Origin: Daldinia sp. FL1419
Lineage: Eukaryota > Ascomycota > Sordariomycetes > Xylariales > Hypoxylaceae
DNA length: 64,000 nt
Assembly: GCA_025201765.1 (NCBI GenBank)
Contig: MU623495.1
Location: forward strand, 1-64,000
Reading direction: 5' to 3'
A program made the position numbers and the translations under genes. Within the stretch, counting starts at the first letter, position 1. Each line of letters begins with the position of its first letter. Below the pieces are notes generated by a model. It was not told the DNA's origin, made no database searches, and worked only from the letters and a program-made list of their open reading frames with translations. Positions 37,198 through 48,978 of this stretch are shown piece by piece.

Positions 37198-39203
37198 ATG
37201 GAGCAGACTTTTATGACTATCCACAGTTAGTACCCCTGATGCTTAGGCATGACGGAGACACGATCTTCCAAGGCAACACGCTCAACCTTGCGCCGTTCAT
37301 ACCCAACTAGTGTTCAGCCGGAACTAATAATTAATACTCTATAGACCTGTCGCCCGACGCCAACATCCTCTTTGTTTCTGAGTCCGTCGTCGATATTCTA
37401 GGGTACCAGCCGCAAGATGTACAGGGTAAATCATGCTTCGATTATTTTCACCCGGATGAGGTCCCATTCGCACGTTCCGTACATAGCAGGGGCGTCCTTC
37501 TTGACAAAGCTGCGGTATTACACTACGCCCGGATTATGTCGAGGGATGGCCAATGGGTAAGCTGCGAGTGTTGCTTTACTATAGTTCACGATGTTTTGGT
37601 GGCTTGCACGAGTATCTATAGACGTGGTGAAAGAAGTAAGAGTATGTACCAAACGCCTTATCACGTCGTAGGTTAGGTCGTGCTAGCTACTGACGGTCAT
37701 CCAGGGCGAGCCATAGAGGCGCCTCAAATCCGGCGAATATTCTCATCTTCGCCAAGAGATCCCCGGTATCATATGCTTGAACATTTATCACCCAAATTTA
37801 AGATGCAGCCTATGGAAAGGGAGCCCCGCGCGGCTCTCATACTTAACAGGTTTACCATTACTTTATCCGTGATGTTTGCGACTAACGCGGTTTCTTCCAT
37901 TCTCGGCGTGAGACCGGATCAAATAAAGGACAAGAGTTTCTACGAGTGTATCGAGGAGAACTGCATAGCAGATGCTATGAAGTGCTTAGAAAGCGCCAAA
38001 GCTAATGATTCCATTGCTTATCTTCGATTCTGGTATCGTGACCCCCGAAGGGACGAAGATTTTGAAGATAACGATGAAGACGATGAAGAAGTAGAAGACG
38101 AACGGGATGGCGGATTATCCAAGGGTAACGATGAGAAGTTGGATGGTGGTGTTCATGCTGAAAATGCTATGGACGTTGATCCCGACGAAACCTACGGCAT
38201 TAGGATAAAGACCGAGGCTAGCATTAGCCCAGAGCTCCCCAAAGCCGCCATTCTCACTAATGGAGAACCCCAGGTCTTTACTCGGGACACTTGCCACCAG
38301 ATTTCGACTCCGGCAATGCGAACAAGTAGGCGACGGAGGAGGAATCGGAATCGGATACCCACGTTTGAGCTAGAAGCCGTTGTGTCGTGTACTTCGGACG
38401 GATTGGTGGTCGTGCTGAGAAAAGCCCGGCCACCAATCCCTTCTCTCCATCCCCCATTGCTTCCCGTGGATTTCGAGAACGGCCTCTTCGCCGCCCCTTG
38501 GAGCGAGCAACCTATTCGGCCTTACTACCCCCCGGAACATTTCTACACGTTCCGACCTCCCCTTCTGCCACAATACATGCCCCTCCGGGAACATGTCAAA
38601 GCCGGGGGAGGACCGCCAGTTGAGCAGCTTATGAAATCAATTCGCGACGTAGCCGTATTTGCGTGGGCCCTTGTAGGCATCAACGGGAATTACGCGGCGT
38701 ACGGTCGTGGAGTACCAGGGGAGAACTCGCAGCCTCATGGCGAATCATCGACGTCGGATTCCAAAGCACCGATGCCGTCGCATCTCGGTTTCGAACCGCA
38801 CTCGCCCCAGCATTGGCAGGGGCGTGCTCCGCCAGAAAATCGTCTCATCGAGGCAAATATGCCCTCGGACGGAGGCTACACGTCTGGCTTTAATGCCGAG
38901 GTATCACAAGATGGCTACGGTCCTACTTCGTCAGAGTTAAATAGGAATCCCGGTTACTCAAGCGCGCCGGCATGGCCGCGCTCAGGGCCGTACACACCAG
39001 CGCTTGAACCCTGGCATTCATATCCGCAGACACAACAACCATCTCAGCCCCCACCCTCAGGATTTAATCAACCCTCTGCGGAACCGTGGGTGGAAGCTTC
39101 GGCTTCATATACTAGACAGCGTACGAGCAATCACGCAATCCCAACTACACAGACACACGGATTTAGGGATGACTCACGGGGCTACAGAAACTTGTGGCCG
39201 TAG
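37198..39203 (+). CDS. PAS-domain regulatory protein
   Basis: Exons 37198-37225, 37345-37635 and 37705-39203 encode 605 residues with all phases closed. An N-terminal PAS fold covers about residues 10-105 (NILFVSESVVDILGYQPQDV, GKSCFDYFHPDEVPFARSVH, ACTSIYRR). A second PAS-like region lies at about 145-218 (VMFATNAVSSILGVRPDQIK, AYLRFWYRDPR). An acidic tract follows at 221-241, a basic RRRRRNRNR likely nuclear signal at 315-323, and a long Pro/Ser/Gln-rich tail. It resembles the widespread fungal PAS proteins often named white-collar-like, but I see neither the NCRFLQ flavin-adduct motif of LOV domains nor a GATA zinc finger. It is therefore more likely a sensory or partner protein than a photoreceptor. 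Ligand and DNA binding are unknown. The start MEQTFMTIH is the first Met before the PAS fold. Confidence 0.85.
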
Positions 39204-40317
39204 AATCTAGGCATCTAGAATATCGATTTCGGATTTTTATGTATTAATGAAGCACTTACCACTAACAAAGGCTCGATTCCTTGATCTCACTTGGGGCGTT
39301 TCGGGAGTATCACGAAGCATGATTAGGGCGGCGCATGTTTAGTGGGCTATCGTATTGCACGAAACCTGGTACGTACGAGGGACGGCATCTGCATACGAGG
39401 TAAATTCTAGAGAGATATCGCATAGGGGTTTTCACGATTGCTACGGTGGATGTTGAAGGATAGGTAGGACATCCGCGGTACAGAGACCCAGGCTCTGAAA
39501 AGCGAACAACAGGCGCTGAAAAAAAAATCGAGATACCCGCGCTGGAAGGATTTGTTGTCGCACGTAATTGGCAAAGATAAATGCAATACTTGTTGAAATT
39601 GACTTTCTCGGGTTGGATTACAACATGTGACTTTCCTCATCTAGCTATGATGGTACGGCCGTATCGCCATAGAAGAGGAGTGTTGTTGAGTAGGCTCGAA
39701 ATTGGATCGGTCGAACGGGTCAATAATCCGTTGAGGGTGATATCCATAGACCTGTCTGGGCTCTTTCTGAACCCTCTTTTTCTTACTGTTGTTTTTGGCA
39801 CAAATGGATGGGTAGAATGCGGGTGGTGGCACATTAAGTGAAACAAACTCGAGTCATGGAACTTTGTGTGGTTGATAAAGTCGTCTGCATTACGTACATG
39901 CCTAGGTACATACATGCCATGTCCACTGTATGCGTTGTAAGCGTCGTATGGATGCGTTTGTGTGGTTAAGGCGGATGCAAAAAGGTATTGTACGTAGGTA
40001 CGTACTGCAGGTAGGTTAGGTACCTACGTGATGTACATAGTACCTAAGTACCTAGGTTAGATAATTGGTCCATGTGGGAGCTTGGACCACCTGCGGCTTC
40101 TCACTTAGAATTGACACCGTGGTATGGATCCCGTACCTGAAGCTCTAAGAGCAATCATTCATTCAACTACATGTAATAATTCTAACAACAATTCGACGCC
40201 GCCACGCAAGATTTCTGTCGCTCAATTTTATACGGATAAATAAAACTTACCGAGGAGCATATTATGGTGTCCGGAGGATAGCCTACTATAACAGCGATTA
40301 AGAATAACCCGCCCGAA
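39204..40317. other. Intergenic between PAS gene and YIP4
   Basis: No supported gene. The right half contains a dense cluster of TACCTAGGTA-related motifs at about 39998-40058. It presumably holds the promoter of the Yip4-like gene. Frames at 39407-39640, 39581-39841 and 39637-39915 overlap each other on both strands and look like chance. Confidence 0.45.
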
Positions 40318-41330
40318 ATGGCGACATCTGGCCATCACTATGACAGTCCTCAAATTGAAGATGACGACTTGATCGATCCTGATGATGGTAAGTTATTCCC
40401 CTGGCATATTTCTACGGGAATACTAACGTCAAATTAGCCGACCTCAACGACTTTGATGATCCCCTCTCGAATGCCCAATCGCAACGCGAACCTCTAACAG
40501 GCAATATTGCCTCGTCTTCCTCTTCCCGACCCCTCAACGAGAACTTCCTAACATCACGTATCCCCGGCGAGGACCGTCGTGCGCCGCAAAACACAATCGA
40601 CGAATCGGTCTGGGATACGCTACGTCGGGACTTGCTTGCCGTATGGTCCAAGATGCGCGAGGTATTATACCCGCGATACCTATTCGGAGGTACAATGTTC
40701 GACCACGCAGACGGGCTTCGAGGCGCTTATGCCAACATACGCGGGGCCGGACTGGCGGGCGCTAGAGAGGAGTTGACGAGCCTGGCAGGAAGAGTGATGG
40801 ATCCGGAGAGTTTGCTTAATCAAAATAATATGAGCCCCGGATTGCGGGATTGGGATCTTTGGGGGCCGTTGATTTTTTGCTTGGTCTTGTCGGCATTATT
40901 GAGCTACTGCTCGGCCGAGGGGCAGAAGGATATTGTTTTCAGTGGAGTTTTTGCTATCGTGTGGATTGGGGAGGCGGTTGTCACTCTGCAGATTAAGCTG
41001 TTGGGCGGGAATATGTAAGTTTGGTCTTTTACTCGGACGGGATGAGCTTTTTGAAATATGATACTGACAAGTTACAACAGCTCGTTCGCACAAAGCGTAT
41101 GTATTATCGGATACACCTTGTTTCCGCTAGTCCTCGCTTCCCTTATGTCAGCCCTTGGACTACCTACGATCCCTCGAATCCCCGTTTACCTCGTCCTGGT
41201 GGCCTGGTCTCTGGCTGCGGGCGTCAGCATCTTGGGAGGAAGCGGCGTCGTCAAAAATCGTGTTGGAATAGCTGTTTACCCCTTGTTCGTATTCTACCTC
41301 GGTTTGGGATGTCTGTGCTTCATCAGCTAG
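40318..41330 (+). CDS. yip4: Yip1-family Golgi membrane protein (Yip4/YIPF6-like)
   Basis: Exons 40318-40387, 40438-41014 and 41081-41330 encode 298 residues. The first ~120 residues are acidic and hydrophilic (IEDDDLIDPDD, LNDFDDP). The Yip1 domain follows with about five membrane spans: LWGPLIFCLVLSALLSYCSA, IVFSGVFAIVWIGEAVVTL, CIIGYTLFPLVLASLMSAL, PVYLVLVAWSLAAGVSIL and AVYPLFVFYLGLGCLCFIS. Family members bind Rab GTPases and act in ER-Golgi vesicle traffic; the DLWGPL entry into span 1 and the GYTLFPL segment are typical. The YIPF6/Yip4 subgroup is my best fit. Donors GTAAGT and acceptor TTAG/ACAG are standard. It is convergent with the Rrn11 gene. Confidence 0.88.
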
Positions 41331-41910
41331 ACATTGCGCGTGTGGTAGGAATGGGTCGATATGTCTAGTCGGGCAGCTAACAGTGACACGGATTTGTTAT
41401 GGGTTGGCGCGCGGTATTTTAACGATTCTGTATCTATTTCCTTTTCTCTTCGAATACCACGCTTGCTTTCTTGTACTCTAGGTCTCGTTGTATGATCAAA
41501 TGAATCGTGGCATAGTCAATACCATTTACTATGACCTATACTACGATAGACGTTATGAGCACTCGTCTTTGGGCGTCCGTTTACAATGGGATCTTAAAGG
41601 GAGTCTGGCCGGTTGGATTGGGTAGGGTGATGTTGGAAACATAATCCAAGTATTTCATGCTTCGCCCTTTATACGAACTGCGAGGACGATGCGATTACTC
41701 CTAACCGCCCAACCTTTTTGCTTCTTTTACTCTTGCGTTCATTTCCTGTTTGATACGGGTTACCGTCCCTGGAAACTAGACTGTCTTATGGTCCCATAGG
41801 ACCTTATTGTCTATGCGCTACTTGGTAACTAGCTTGTAACATACGTTCGTGCGTATAGGGTTACCCGCCTATTGCTGGGGTATCTACTACTTAGACGATA
41901 GCGGCTGTAA
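41331..41910. other. Convergent intergenic region
   Basis: 580 bp between the 3' ends of the Yip4-like and Rrn11 genes. It should hold both polyadenylation regions. No other feature is seen. Confidence 0.5.
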
Positions 41911-43272
41911 TCACCACTCATTGCTGCCTCCCTCATCCATCTCATTCCCATCGTCACCCACAAACTTCTGTACCCAAGCATCCGCACCTCCTTCCTGCTC
42001 CGATTCTCCTTTTCCATCCATTACCTTCCGAAACAGCATCCTTGCCCTGTCATGCTCATCCCTCCTTCTGGCGAGCGCCGCGTGGTCCTCGGCCGTCTCG
42101 GCGCGTGCTCGTAGCCCGTCCTCTGCGTTTTTGCCCTTCTTTTTCCTTTTGCCCTCTTCTTTTATGATATGGTCGTGGTCGTCGACGAGTCGTGCCGGAA
42201 GACACAAATCTCCTACAAACAGCGCCAGATGCGCTCTTAACCGTAGCAGCCCGCGGTGTGCTCCGTACAGTGCATTTTCCATAACTTGGTCCATCTGCCT
42301 AGCTACTGCCTCGGCAGCGGCCAGCGCACGCAAACGTACTTCGTCCCGCGCCGCGTAAGTTTCTTCTCGTCTAGCACCTTCCATAGTATCCCTACGTGCT
42401 TCGAACGCCTCGTCCGAATACGTCATATCCAAGTCTGCGTCAAGGCCATATCCTCCCCCGTCTTCTTCCTGATCGTGCTGGTGTTCTTGTTGTCGGAGAT
42501 GATACATCGCAACGCGCATCTCAGCATCGATATTATATATCTCGATCCCGAAAAGCGCTGGCCAAAAGTCCAGCGCGCTGGTAAGATGTGGTCGGTGCGG
42601 GTCGTGCGGGTGCTGCTGGATCAAATTCTCGAAGTACGATTTGACCTTTTCGATGTTGGACGCGGAGCCCCAGCGTCGAAGCTCCTTTTCTTTGCTCTGT
42701 AGTTGTCCATGCGTAGTTTGGTCTTCCGACCCGCCGTCTCGCATCAGGATCTCAGAACCTACAGCCCACAGCCCGGCTTGTCGGATATCTACATCCTTGG
42801 TCTGCACGAGTAGCCCGAAGGCACGTTTTGCTCGTGCGATGTCACTTTCACCGAGACAGCGGTGCAAAATCGCTGTTATGGTGCTTATATGTTTTAGGCG
42901 TTCCGAGTATTGCTTTGACGTGACGCCCTCGTCCTTTTTCACGATATTTGCGGTATCATCCTTGCTGAAATTGCTCCTCCTGCGTTCCTTGCCCTCTGGT
43001 CGAATAGACTTATGCGGAAATAAGGGGTTCACTTTGGATGGCAATTCCTCTTCGGGTGATAATCCGGCTATAGCGAATTGCCGGAGCGTATCTGGCGTAT
43101 GGCTGAGAGGATTAATGGAGCCAGAAGGAAGACGCGACGAGGGCGTGCCCCATTCAGATCCGGTCCAAGCCGCCTCCTCGCTCTCCTGGTTCTCGTTTGT
43201 TTTCTTGTGTTTATTATGACGGTGTTGTGCACCGAGGCGATAGCCTGGGACCGGGACGGCGAAAGGGCCCAT
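41911..43272 (-). CDS. rrn11: RNA polymerase I core factor subunit Rrn11
   Basis: Single-exon gene of 453 residues. Rrn11 is part of the core factor (Rrn6-Rrn7-Rrn11) that recruits RNA polymerase I to rDNA promoters in the nucleolus. Family-like features: N-terminal MGPFAVPVPGYRLGAQHRHN followed by a basic HNKHKK stretch; NPLSHTPDTLRQFAIAGLSP; the helical repeat segment HISTITAILHRCLGESDIAR...AFGLLVQTKDVDIRQAGLWAVGSEIL (about 130-180); KSYFENLIQQHP and ALDFWPALFGIEIYNIDAEM (about 215-255). The C-terminal third is charged and low complexity (KEEGKRKKKGKNAEDG, EHQHDQEEDGGG). The start is the first Met and fits the family N-terminus. Confidence 0.87.
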   Translation of the reverse strand: MGPFAVPVPGYRLGAQHRHNKHKKTNENQESEEAAWTGSEWGTPSSRLPSGSINPLSHTPDTLRQFAIAGLSPEEELPSKVNPLFPHKSIRPEGKERRRSNFSKDDTANIVKKDEGVTSKQYSERLKHISTITAILHRCLGESDIARAKRAFGLLVQTKDVDIRQAGLWAVGSEILMRDGGSEDQTTHGQLQSKEKELRRWGSASNIEKVKSYFENLIQQHPHDPHRPHLTSALDFWPALFGIEIYNIDAEMRVAMYHLRQQEHQHDQEEDGGGYGLDADLDMTYSDEAFEARRDTMEGARREETYAARDEVRLRALAAAEAVARQMDQVMENALYGAHRGLLRLRAHLALFVGDLCLPARLVDDHDHIIKEEGKRKKKGKNAEDGLRARAETAEDHAALARRRDEHDRARMLFRKVMDGKGESEQEGGADAWVQKFVGDDGNEMDEGGSNEW

Positions 43273-44400
43273 GCTCCTGGGTTTTTTGTTTTTTTTTTGC
43301 CGTCATATAAACATGCACGTTTGAAGGTTCCCTGGAAGTTATATATATGTAGGTAAATCCCAAAAGGGACATCTATTAAATAGTGCAGTGTCTTGAAAAA
43401 GAAAATTTTGGTTGTCTTGGAAAAAATTGTTAACATTATGTTTCTCAAAGTCAGCTCCAATATTTGAGCTTTTGCGCTATCAGAGCGTCTGCGGGCCGAG
43501 CCGTCCTTGCATTAGCGCTTGATATTCTTAACTATCTCCATCATCGTCGTCTCTCACGACTCCTATGCTCTTAACCTTACGGAGTAGATATGATGTCCTC
43601 CATTACTAAGAGGTGTTTTGAAATCGCCCTCAAGACAAATTATGCTTCAAGTGGAGGCCGTCAACACCCTTCCCCTCCATAAAGCAGGCTACGACCTCGA
43701 TCGTAATTCCATGTCTTGAATCTCAACAAATAGGGATAGTTATATCGAAGTACTATTTATCTAAATGGTAATCATGGTAATATGGACTTGGGGGATTATT
43801 CAGTAAAAAACAGCTTATCTTAAGAGGGCTGGGTAAATGTGAAGGGGCGGCTACGATCAGCTACAGATAACCAAATTATTCTAATGCTCACTAAAGTATA
43901 GAAATATAGAGCATCTGGGTACGATATCTACCAGAGCCTAATTGCGAATACATCACGAGATAGGACGAAAGAGTATGAAAATAGCCATGTCATGTTCCAA
44001 GGAACACTACCCGGACAAGGGAGAGGCACATCCCCAAGCCTCGGGGAATTCAAATTTATTCAAGTTAATATTATGGCGGGGGAATTTCGACCACCCGAAT
44101 ATGATGTACCTGTAAATAAAACCAACGTGTCTTTAATCTTGGTTTAACAAGGGGTGTCCAACAAGACCGCAACCACACTAGGATGACCCCTTACAACGGC
44201 AATGCGCCATCTTCTGATCATGGCAAAGGCACAACATTGAACCTAGGACTTATGGGGTAGCATTAGAAGCGTCCAATTCCATAAACCGCCTTCCGTATGT
44301 ATATGCTTTCATCTACTGTACATATGCTCCTAAAACCCGCGGAAAGAATTGACGGGACATGTGAAGCCATACCGTAAACTAGGCGCTGCCAGTTCGTCTA
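43273..44400. other. Intergenic, no supported gene
   Basis: 1.1 kb between Rrn11 and the complex I subunit gene, both on the minus strand. The left part is the Rrn11 promoter. A frame at 43068-43460 (minus) overlaps the Rrn11 start and is a shadow. Nothing else is recognised. Confidence 0.5.
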
Positions 44401-45291
44401 TTATGAACCGCGCTCGAAATAGGTCCATTGGCCCTCGGCGGGCTTCTCCTCGAGTTCCTCCCATCTATCATCCAGTTAGCCGTGTTAGACTTTGTACAAA
44501 TCTAATCTCGAAAGCGGTACACTTACACCTTGTTCTCTTGCATAATATCCACAAGTCTTAACTCGTTCTCGGCCACGCGCACTACCTCTTCAATGAGACC
44601 GCCCCCAATCTTGCTTTCGATCTCTTCGATCCTGATTCACCACGTTAGCAATCTAGAAACCATTTATCCTTGCGTAAGTGTTGAAATGCAAATATGCGGA
44701 GGAGTGAAGGGTAACTTACTGATCCGCGGTCAACTGTGGCTCCGGTTCCCATTGAACCTTGACGTCCGGTCCGTCCGTCGGCTCTCTCGTAAAAAGCGCC
44801 TCGATATCCCTCCTATCTTCTTCTCCCTTTAGTCCTTCCGATCCCGGTCCTTCATCTCTTTCTCCATTCCACTCCTCGTACCTCTCATCCGCAGGCGCCG
44901 GTTCCGACCTGTGAACGAATAACTTTCCTCCTGACTTGACCTGCAGCGCGCGCGATCCTTCAGCAGGTCTATTTGCCCCGGCAGTAGAAACGTTGAACCG
45001 CTCTGGGTTCGCCTCAGCGATCTTGCGCGCGCGCTGTGCCCACTCCGCATATCCTGGAGGTTCGGCGGCTTCGACTATAGCGAGTCGGTGCTTGGTCAAT
45101 GCCTCGATGGATTGGCGGTAGAGCGAGGACTCCGGGATGTCTTGGAGCTTCTCGAGGGTGCGCGTGTATAGGTATAACAGAGTTGAGCGGGGGGAGCTGT
45201 GCGTAAAGAGCCCCGTCAGACCCGTGGGGGCACCGGCCTCGAGGTACCGGGCGGGCTTGACAGCCGCCAAAAGTCGGAGCGTCCGCCTCAT
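44401..45291 (-). CDS. NADH:ubiquinone oxidoreductase subunit, NDUFA5 type (29.9 kDa)
   Basis: Accessory subunit of the matrix arm of mitochondrial complex I. Exons 45291-44720, 44631-44527 and 44464-44401 encode 246 residues in phase. The N-terminus MRRTLRLLAAVKPARYLEAG is basic and amphipathic, as for a matrix presequence. The core motif TGLTGLFTHSSPRSTLLYLY TRTLEKLQDIPESSLYRQ is the NDUFA5/B13 signature, followed by SIEALTKHRLAIVEAAEPPGY. Fungal versions carry the C-terminal extension seen here, ending QIEEIESKIGGGLIEEVVRV...WTYFERGS. Introns use GTAAGT donors; the second has a GCTAAC branch. Assignment is strong; gene name left blank because fungal symbols vary. Confidence 0.9.
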
Positions 45292-46766
45292 CGTGCGCGA
45301 TTTCTATTGCTGCTAGGCTGGATGGTATACCCTAACAGGATAGAGCGTAAAACCGGAAGGGAGGTTGACTCAAATGGTGAAATTCGGGTTTCTAGGTGGT
45401 GAGGGCACCTCGGTATTGCTTGAGAAGTTTACCAAAGCTCGAAAACGTCAGAGCTAGCGGTCACATGATATTGTCCAAAGAAATTTATCGAATTATTAAA
45501 GACCCGAAAATATGTCTTTATCGAATAGTACTAACCGTTAGGTACTAATAAATTGCGAAAAAAATAGGGCACCATACCTATCCACTAAGTCCTCCAATTT
45601 TAGCGCATCGTAACCACTAACGGTCTTGCAGCAAGCGCGTAGCGCACCTACCACCTACCCCCCAAATTCTGCCACCTCCCCACTCACCGCCCCAAGTTCC
45701 AATACAAAAGTAAACTTTCCTTCTCCCATTCTCATTATTTCTTCTCTTTCTTCTTCATACTTACCTTGTTCGAAGGATCCTCGCTCAAGCATGAGGGTCC
45801 TTAAGGGGAGAGACCTGCATTGCACAGCGCGGTGTCGACCCTCTTCTATTATCCCTCGTGGATCGTAGCGGGCGCAATTTTTGCTCTCTTCAAGTCGCAG
45901 ACTCATTTTTCATTGTGCTCGGTGCCTGGTGCATCGCCGCGAGGAAGATTCTGGGGATCGAGATTATTTCGGATGATTTGGTTTCGTGTATCGCGTAGAT
46001 AGAGGTGCCTTTGAATAAATTTGTTTTATTGAAAGATCTCCATCTGTAAACCTACCTGCCTAGATGACCTGCCCAATATCAAATGTTGGCTTTGGGCGTA
46101 AGGTTCTAATTTCAAGGCTTACACGTCGCGTGCTATTTACCCGTAATACAACTGATCAGCTAGCTTCGTGAACTAGGTACATTTGTATGTCCCAAGTGCC
46201 ATGCCAAACTTGTTCAAAATAATCTACATTCCGAACTCTTGTCGCAATAGAATAGTTTTCGTAAATGGAATAAATCGGTTATTTTGTTCCGGATTAATTT
46301 CAATGATGCTGGGGATGCTGGGGATACTAGGAATGCAATGCTCCCAAAACATAGCATCAGCGTCATCCAAAATTATTGGCCTGTCCGTTACCTTTCAAGG
46401 AGACAATACGAAATTGGCCCGACGCAATATAGATCACTTCCATCGGATTACTAGAACGTAAATACGAACTTTGTATTTGCAAAATCGTCAATTGATCGGC
46501 TGCCAAACTGGAAGCAGAGCACAAAGCATCGGGAAATCCACAAGGGAATCTCTCCAGATACTTTTCTCGTTCTATATCACACTTGCTCAAACACGCGGTA
46601 TGTCGGATCAAGCAGCAGCATAAAGAAGGAAAAGGAAATAGAATCCTGACAGATCTGCCACCGTCTTCGTAGGCACGTAGTAAAGTAGCCTGGCCCCATT
46701 CGGTTATTTTGCAAAACCCCACCGAGTCGTTCCGTCGTATTTTGGGGGTTTGCGGGTATCAATCAT
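45292..46766. other. Intergenic, possible small gene near 45.8 kb
   Basis: 1.5 kb. The left end is the promoter of the complex I gene. A plus-strand frame at 45820-46002 contains the hydrophobic stretch FYYPSWIVAGAIFALF, and overlapping frames occupy both strands from 45626 to 45906. These could be a small membrane protein but no family is recognised. The rest is unremarkable. Confidence 0.35.
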
Positions 46767-48098
46767 CTACGAAGCACTCTCGCGGCTCTTGCGGTAGTTG
46801 GCCTGCCGTGGCGTGTTAGCTTTACCGTAGGAGAGACCCCAAAAGCGATTCCGTTAACTAACCTCCTGCTCAACCTGTAGGCCCTCAATGACGGGAGCAA
46901 GCTCGCTTAAGATCTCGGCGGCCTTCTTGTGGTACTCGAGCTGCGCAGCAACGAGCTCGGCAAGGTTACGAAGAGGTTCCGGAGTATCCAAAACCTACGG
47001 AATCGTTAGTCGTCTTTCCCTTTGCTTTTTCGATCGAGACAAATCGGTAACTTACGTTCTTCATAACACTAACAGCCTCCTCGGTCTGGGTAACGAATTC
47101 ATCTTCGGCCTTCTCAATCTCTTCCTGAGCCTCGGCGCTCAACTCCTCAGCGTGCTGGTCATCGCGTGGCTGCTGCTGTCCAATTTTCCAAGTAGTACCC
47201 TTGGCGCGGGCCTTGACCGAGTCAAGTGTCAAGCGCGCCTTCTCCACGTTCTTTCGCGCACGAGTGGCGAACATCAGGTTGGTATTTAGGGTAGTGTTCC
47301 AGCCAGCCAAATAATGGCTCTGGATCTGTGCATCCTGAGCGAGACGGGCCTCGCCCAGTCGCTCGCTGACTAGCGCATATTTCTCGAGAGCGGTTGCGAG
47401 GGGGTCCTCGCCGGCGCCGGTGTGTTGCTGGTGTAGGAGCTGGGAACTTGCTAAGCTGGCTCGGGCGATGGCGTGGGAGAAGGTCTTGGGCTGGGGCTTC
47501 GCAGTGGGGGGTGCGGTCAGGGCAGCCTGTGCTTCGGCGGGGGTGGTGGCAGCGGAGAGAAGCTGAACCTTCTCACTGACGGTACGACCAAGGTCTGAAA
47601 AGCTTTCTTTGATATTATTGGGGTAGTCATAGGCTTCGTGCGAGTATTGCGAGCTGTGGTAAATCCAGCTACGTCAGTTACAAGCATTTGGCACATAGGG
47701 GATAGTGCACCTACGTCACTGCAAGCATCTTTTGATGGACCTGCTTCAAGGCATCCACTCGCTTCTCGAGGTCGATATAGTCGGGTGGGAGCTGGGTCTA
47801 CGGAAAAGTCATTGTGAGCCACATTCGTCAACCACTCCCCCACTTGAGCTTCGAAAACGCACTTTATCCTCGGCCTGGCCAAGCTGCTCCTTGGTGTACT
47901 GAAAAGTACGGGAGGCGAATGGGGTGATCTGTGAGCCGATAGAGCTAGTATGATATCAGCATCTACTTGTATACTTGTAGTCCGCATCATGCAGATAGCC
48001 TCATGGCGGCATTGCGATTTGTGCTATTGGATGTGTGTGTTAGCTGTTAGTTGCGTAGCGTACCTCAAACTATTGCCCAAAGCCTTGAAATTGTCCAT
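46767..48098 (-). CDS. BAR-domain protein, Gvp36-like
   Basis: Peripheral membrane protein with a BAR coiled-coil dimerisation fold that senses or bends membranes; yeast Gvp36 is Golgi/vesicle associated and supports endocytosis and polarity. Six exons: 48098-48064, 47944-47863, 47797-47715, 47653-47056, 46994-46863, 46802-46767; 321 residues, all in phase. It starts MDNFKALGNSL, the family N-terminus, followed by TPFASRTFQYTKEQLGQAED and LPPDYIDLEKRVDALKQVHQ. A long helical core covers about 130-300 (KYALVSERLGEARLAQDAQI, RARKNVEKARLTLDSVKARA, AEAQEEIEKAEDEFVTQTEE). The tail is ANYRKSRESAS. Introns are short with GTAGGT, GTGCGT or GTAAGT donors. Confidence 0.88.
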
Positions 48099-48978
48099 TT
48101 TGTCAGTTTAAACGAGGGAGAATATGTTATAAAGAGGATTCTCGATATATTGGGTTAACGTGTTCGATTTTGATTGTTAATAAATTCGAGTTGTTGCAGT
48201 TACAGTTGCAGATTCGACTATTGGACTTGCGAAAGCAGCGGCAACATTCGAGGTTTGGCGTATTTGGCGTATTTGGCGTAATCAACTGCCTAACCGTAAT
48301 CAGTTTCCTAATCGGTTTATCCTTTGCTACCTAGCTTCTGTGGCTTTGCCAGGGGCATACAGGTAATTACCCCTGTCAGCTGGCAGTCGCACTAAATCCT
48401 ACTTTCTTTAACACGTGAGTTACGTCCACCCCATACTTACGAAACATGTGCTAATTCAAGGAACCAACCGTGACGCAACTCGTCATGCACTCAAACATAG
48501 GTACCTACACTTAACATACCTATCTACCTACCTATCTACCTACATTCAACATATGAATCTTACAAATGTACAGGTCATCTCATCTCATGCATATCTAGGC
48601 TAGCGATACTTATGAAGCTCACCCATCTTTAGGTAGATAGACTATCCCAATTCGCCCCCTTATTTCATCGTCGGATATCGAGGCAAGACATCTCAAGACA
48701 CAAAAAATGAAATATATATAAATACTTTGGTATAACTTCGATATTTCATAGCTACCCCTACCTTTCATCTCATCGTATAACAACAGGTGTGCCCGTATCA
48801 TAATTAAGGAATATGTTTCCCAAAAACAGCATATCACCTACCCATTCGTACAGAGTCATGAATTATCTACTCCCTTTCCCGATTAAACGCCACAAGACCA
48901 AAAAAACTATGCCACTATTATGCAACCCGCCTGTTGAGGCCTGCTTCTAAATGTGATAATTTATAATTCGAGATTCTC
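48099..48978. other. Intergenic with TACCTA-type simple repeats
   Basis: Between the BAR gene start and the chitin synthase 3' end. It contains GGCGTATTT repeats near 48255 and a run of ACCTACCTATCTACCTAC-like sequence at about 48500-48545. No supported gene is seen; the frame 48619-48837 (minus) looks like chance. Confidence 0.5.

Noticed and set aside
37198..39203. PAS protein as the White Collar-1 photoreceptor
   Set aside because: No NCRFLQ flavin-adduct motif and no GATA zinc finger seen.
41849..43219. Plus-strand frames of up to 192 codons opposite Rrn11
   Set aside because: Antisense shadows of the Rrn11 coding sequence.
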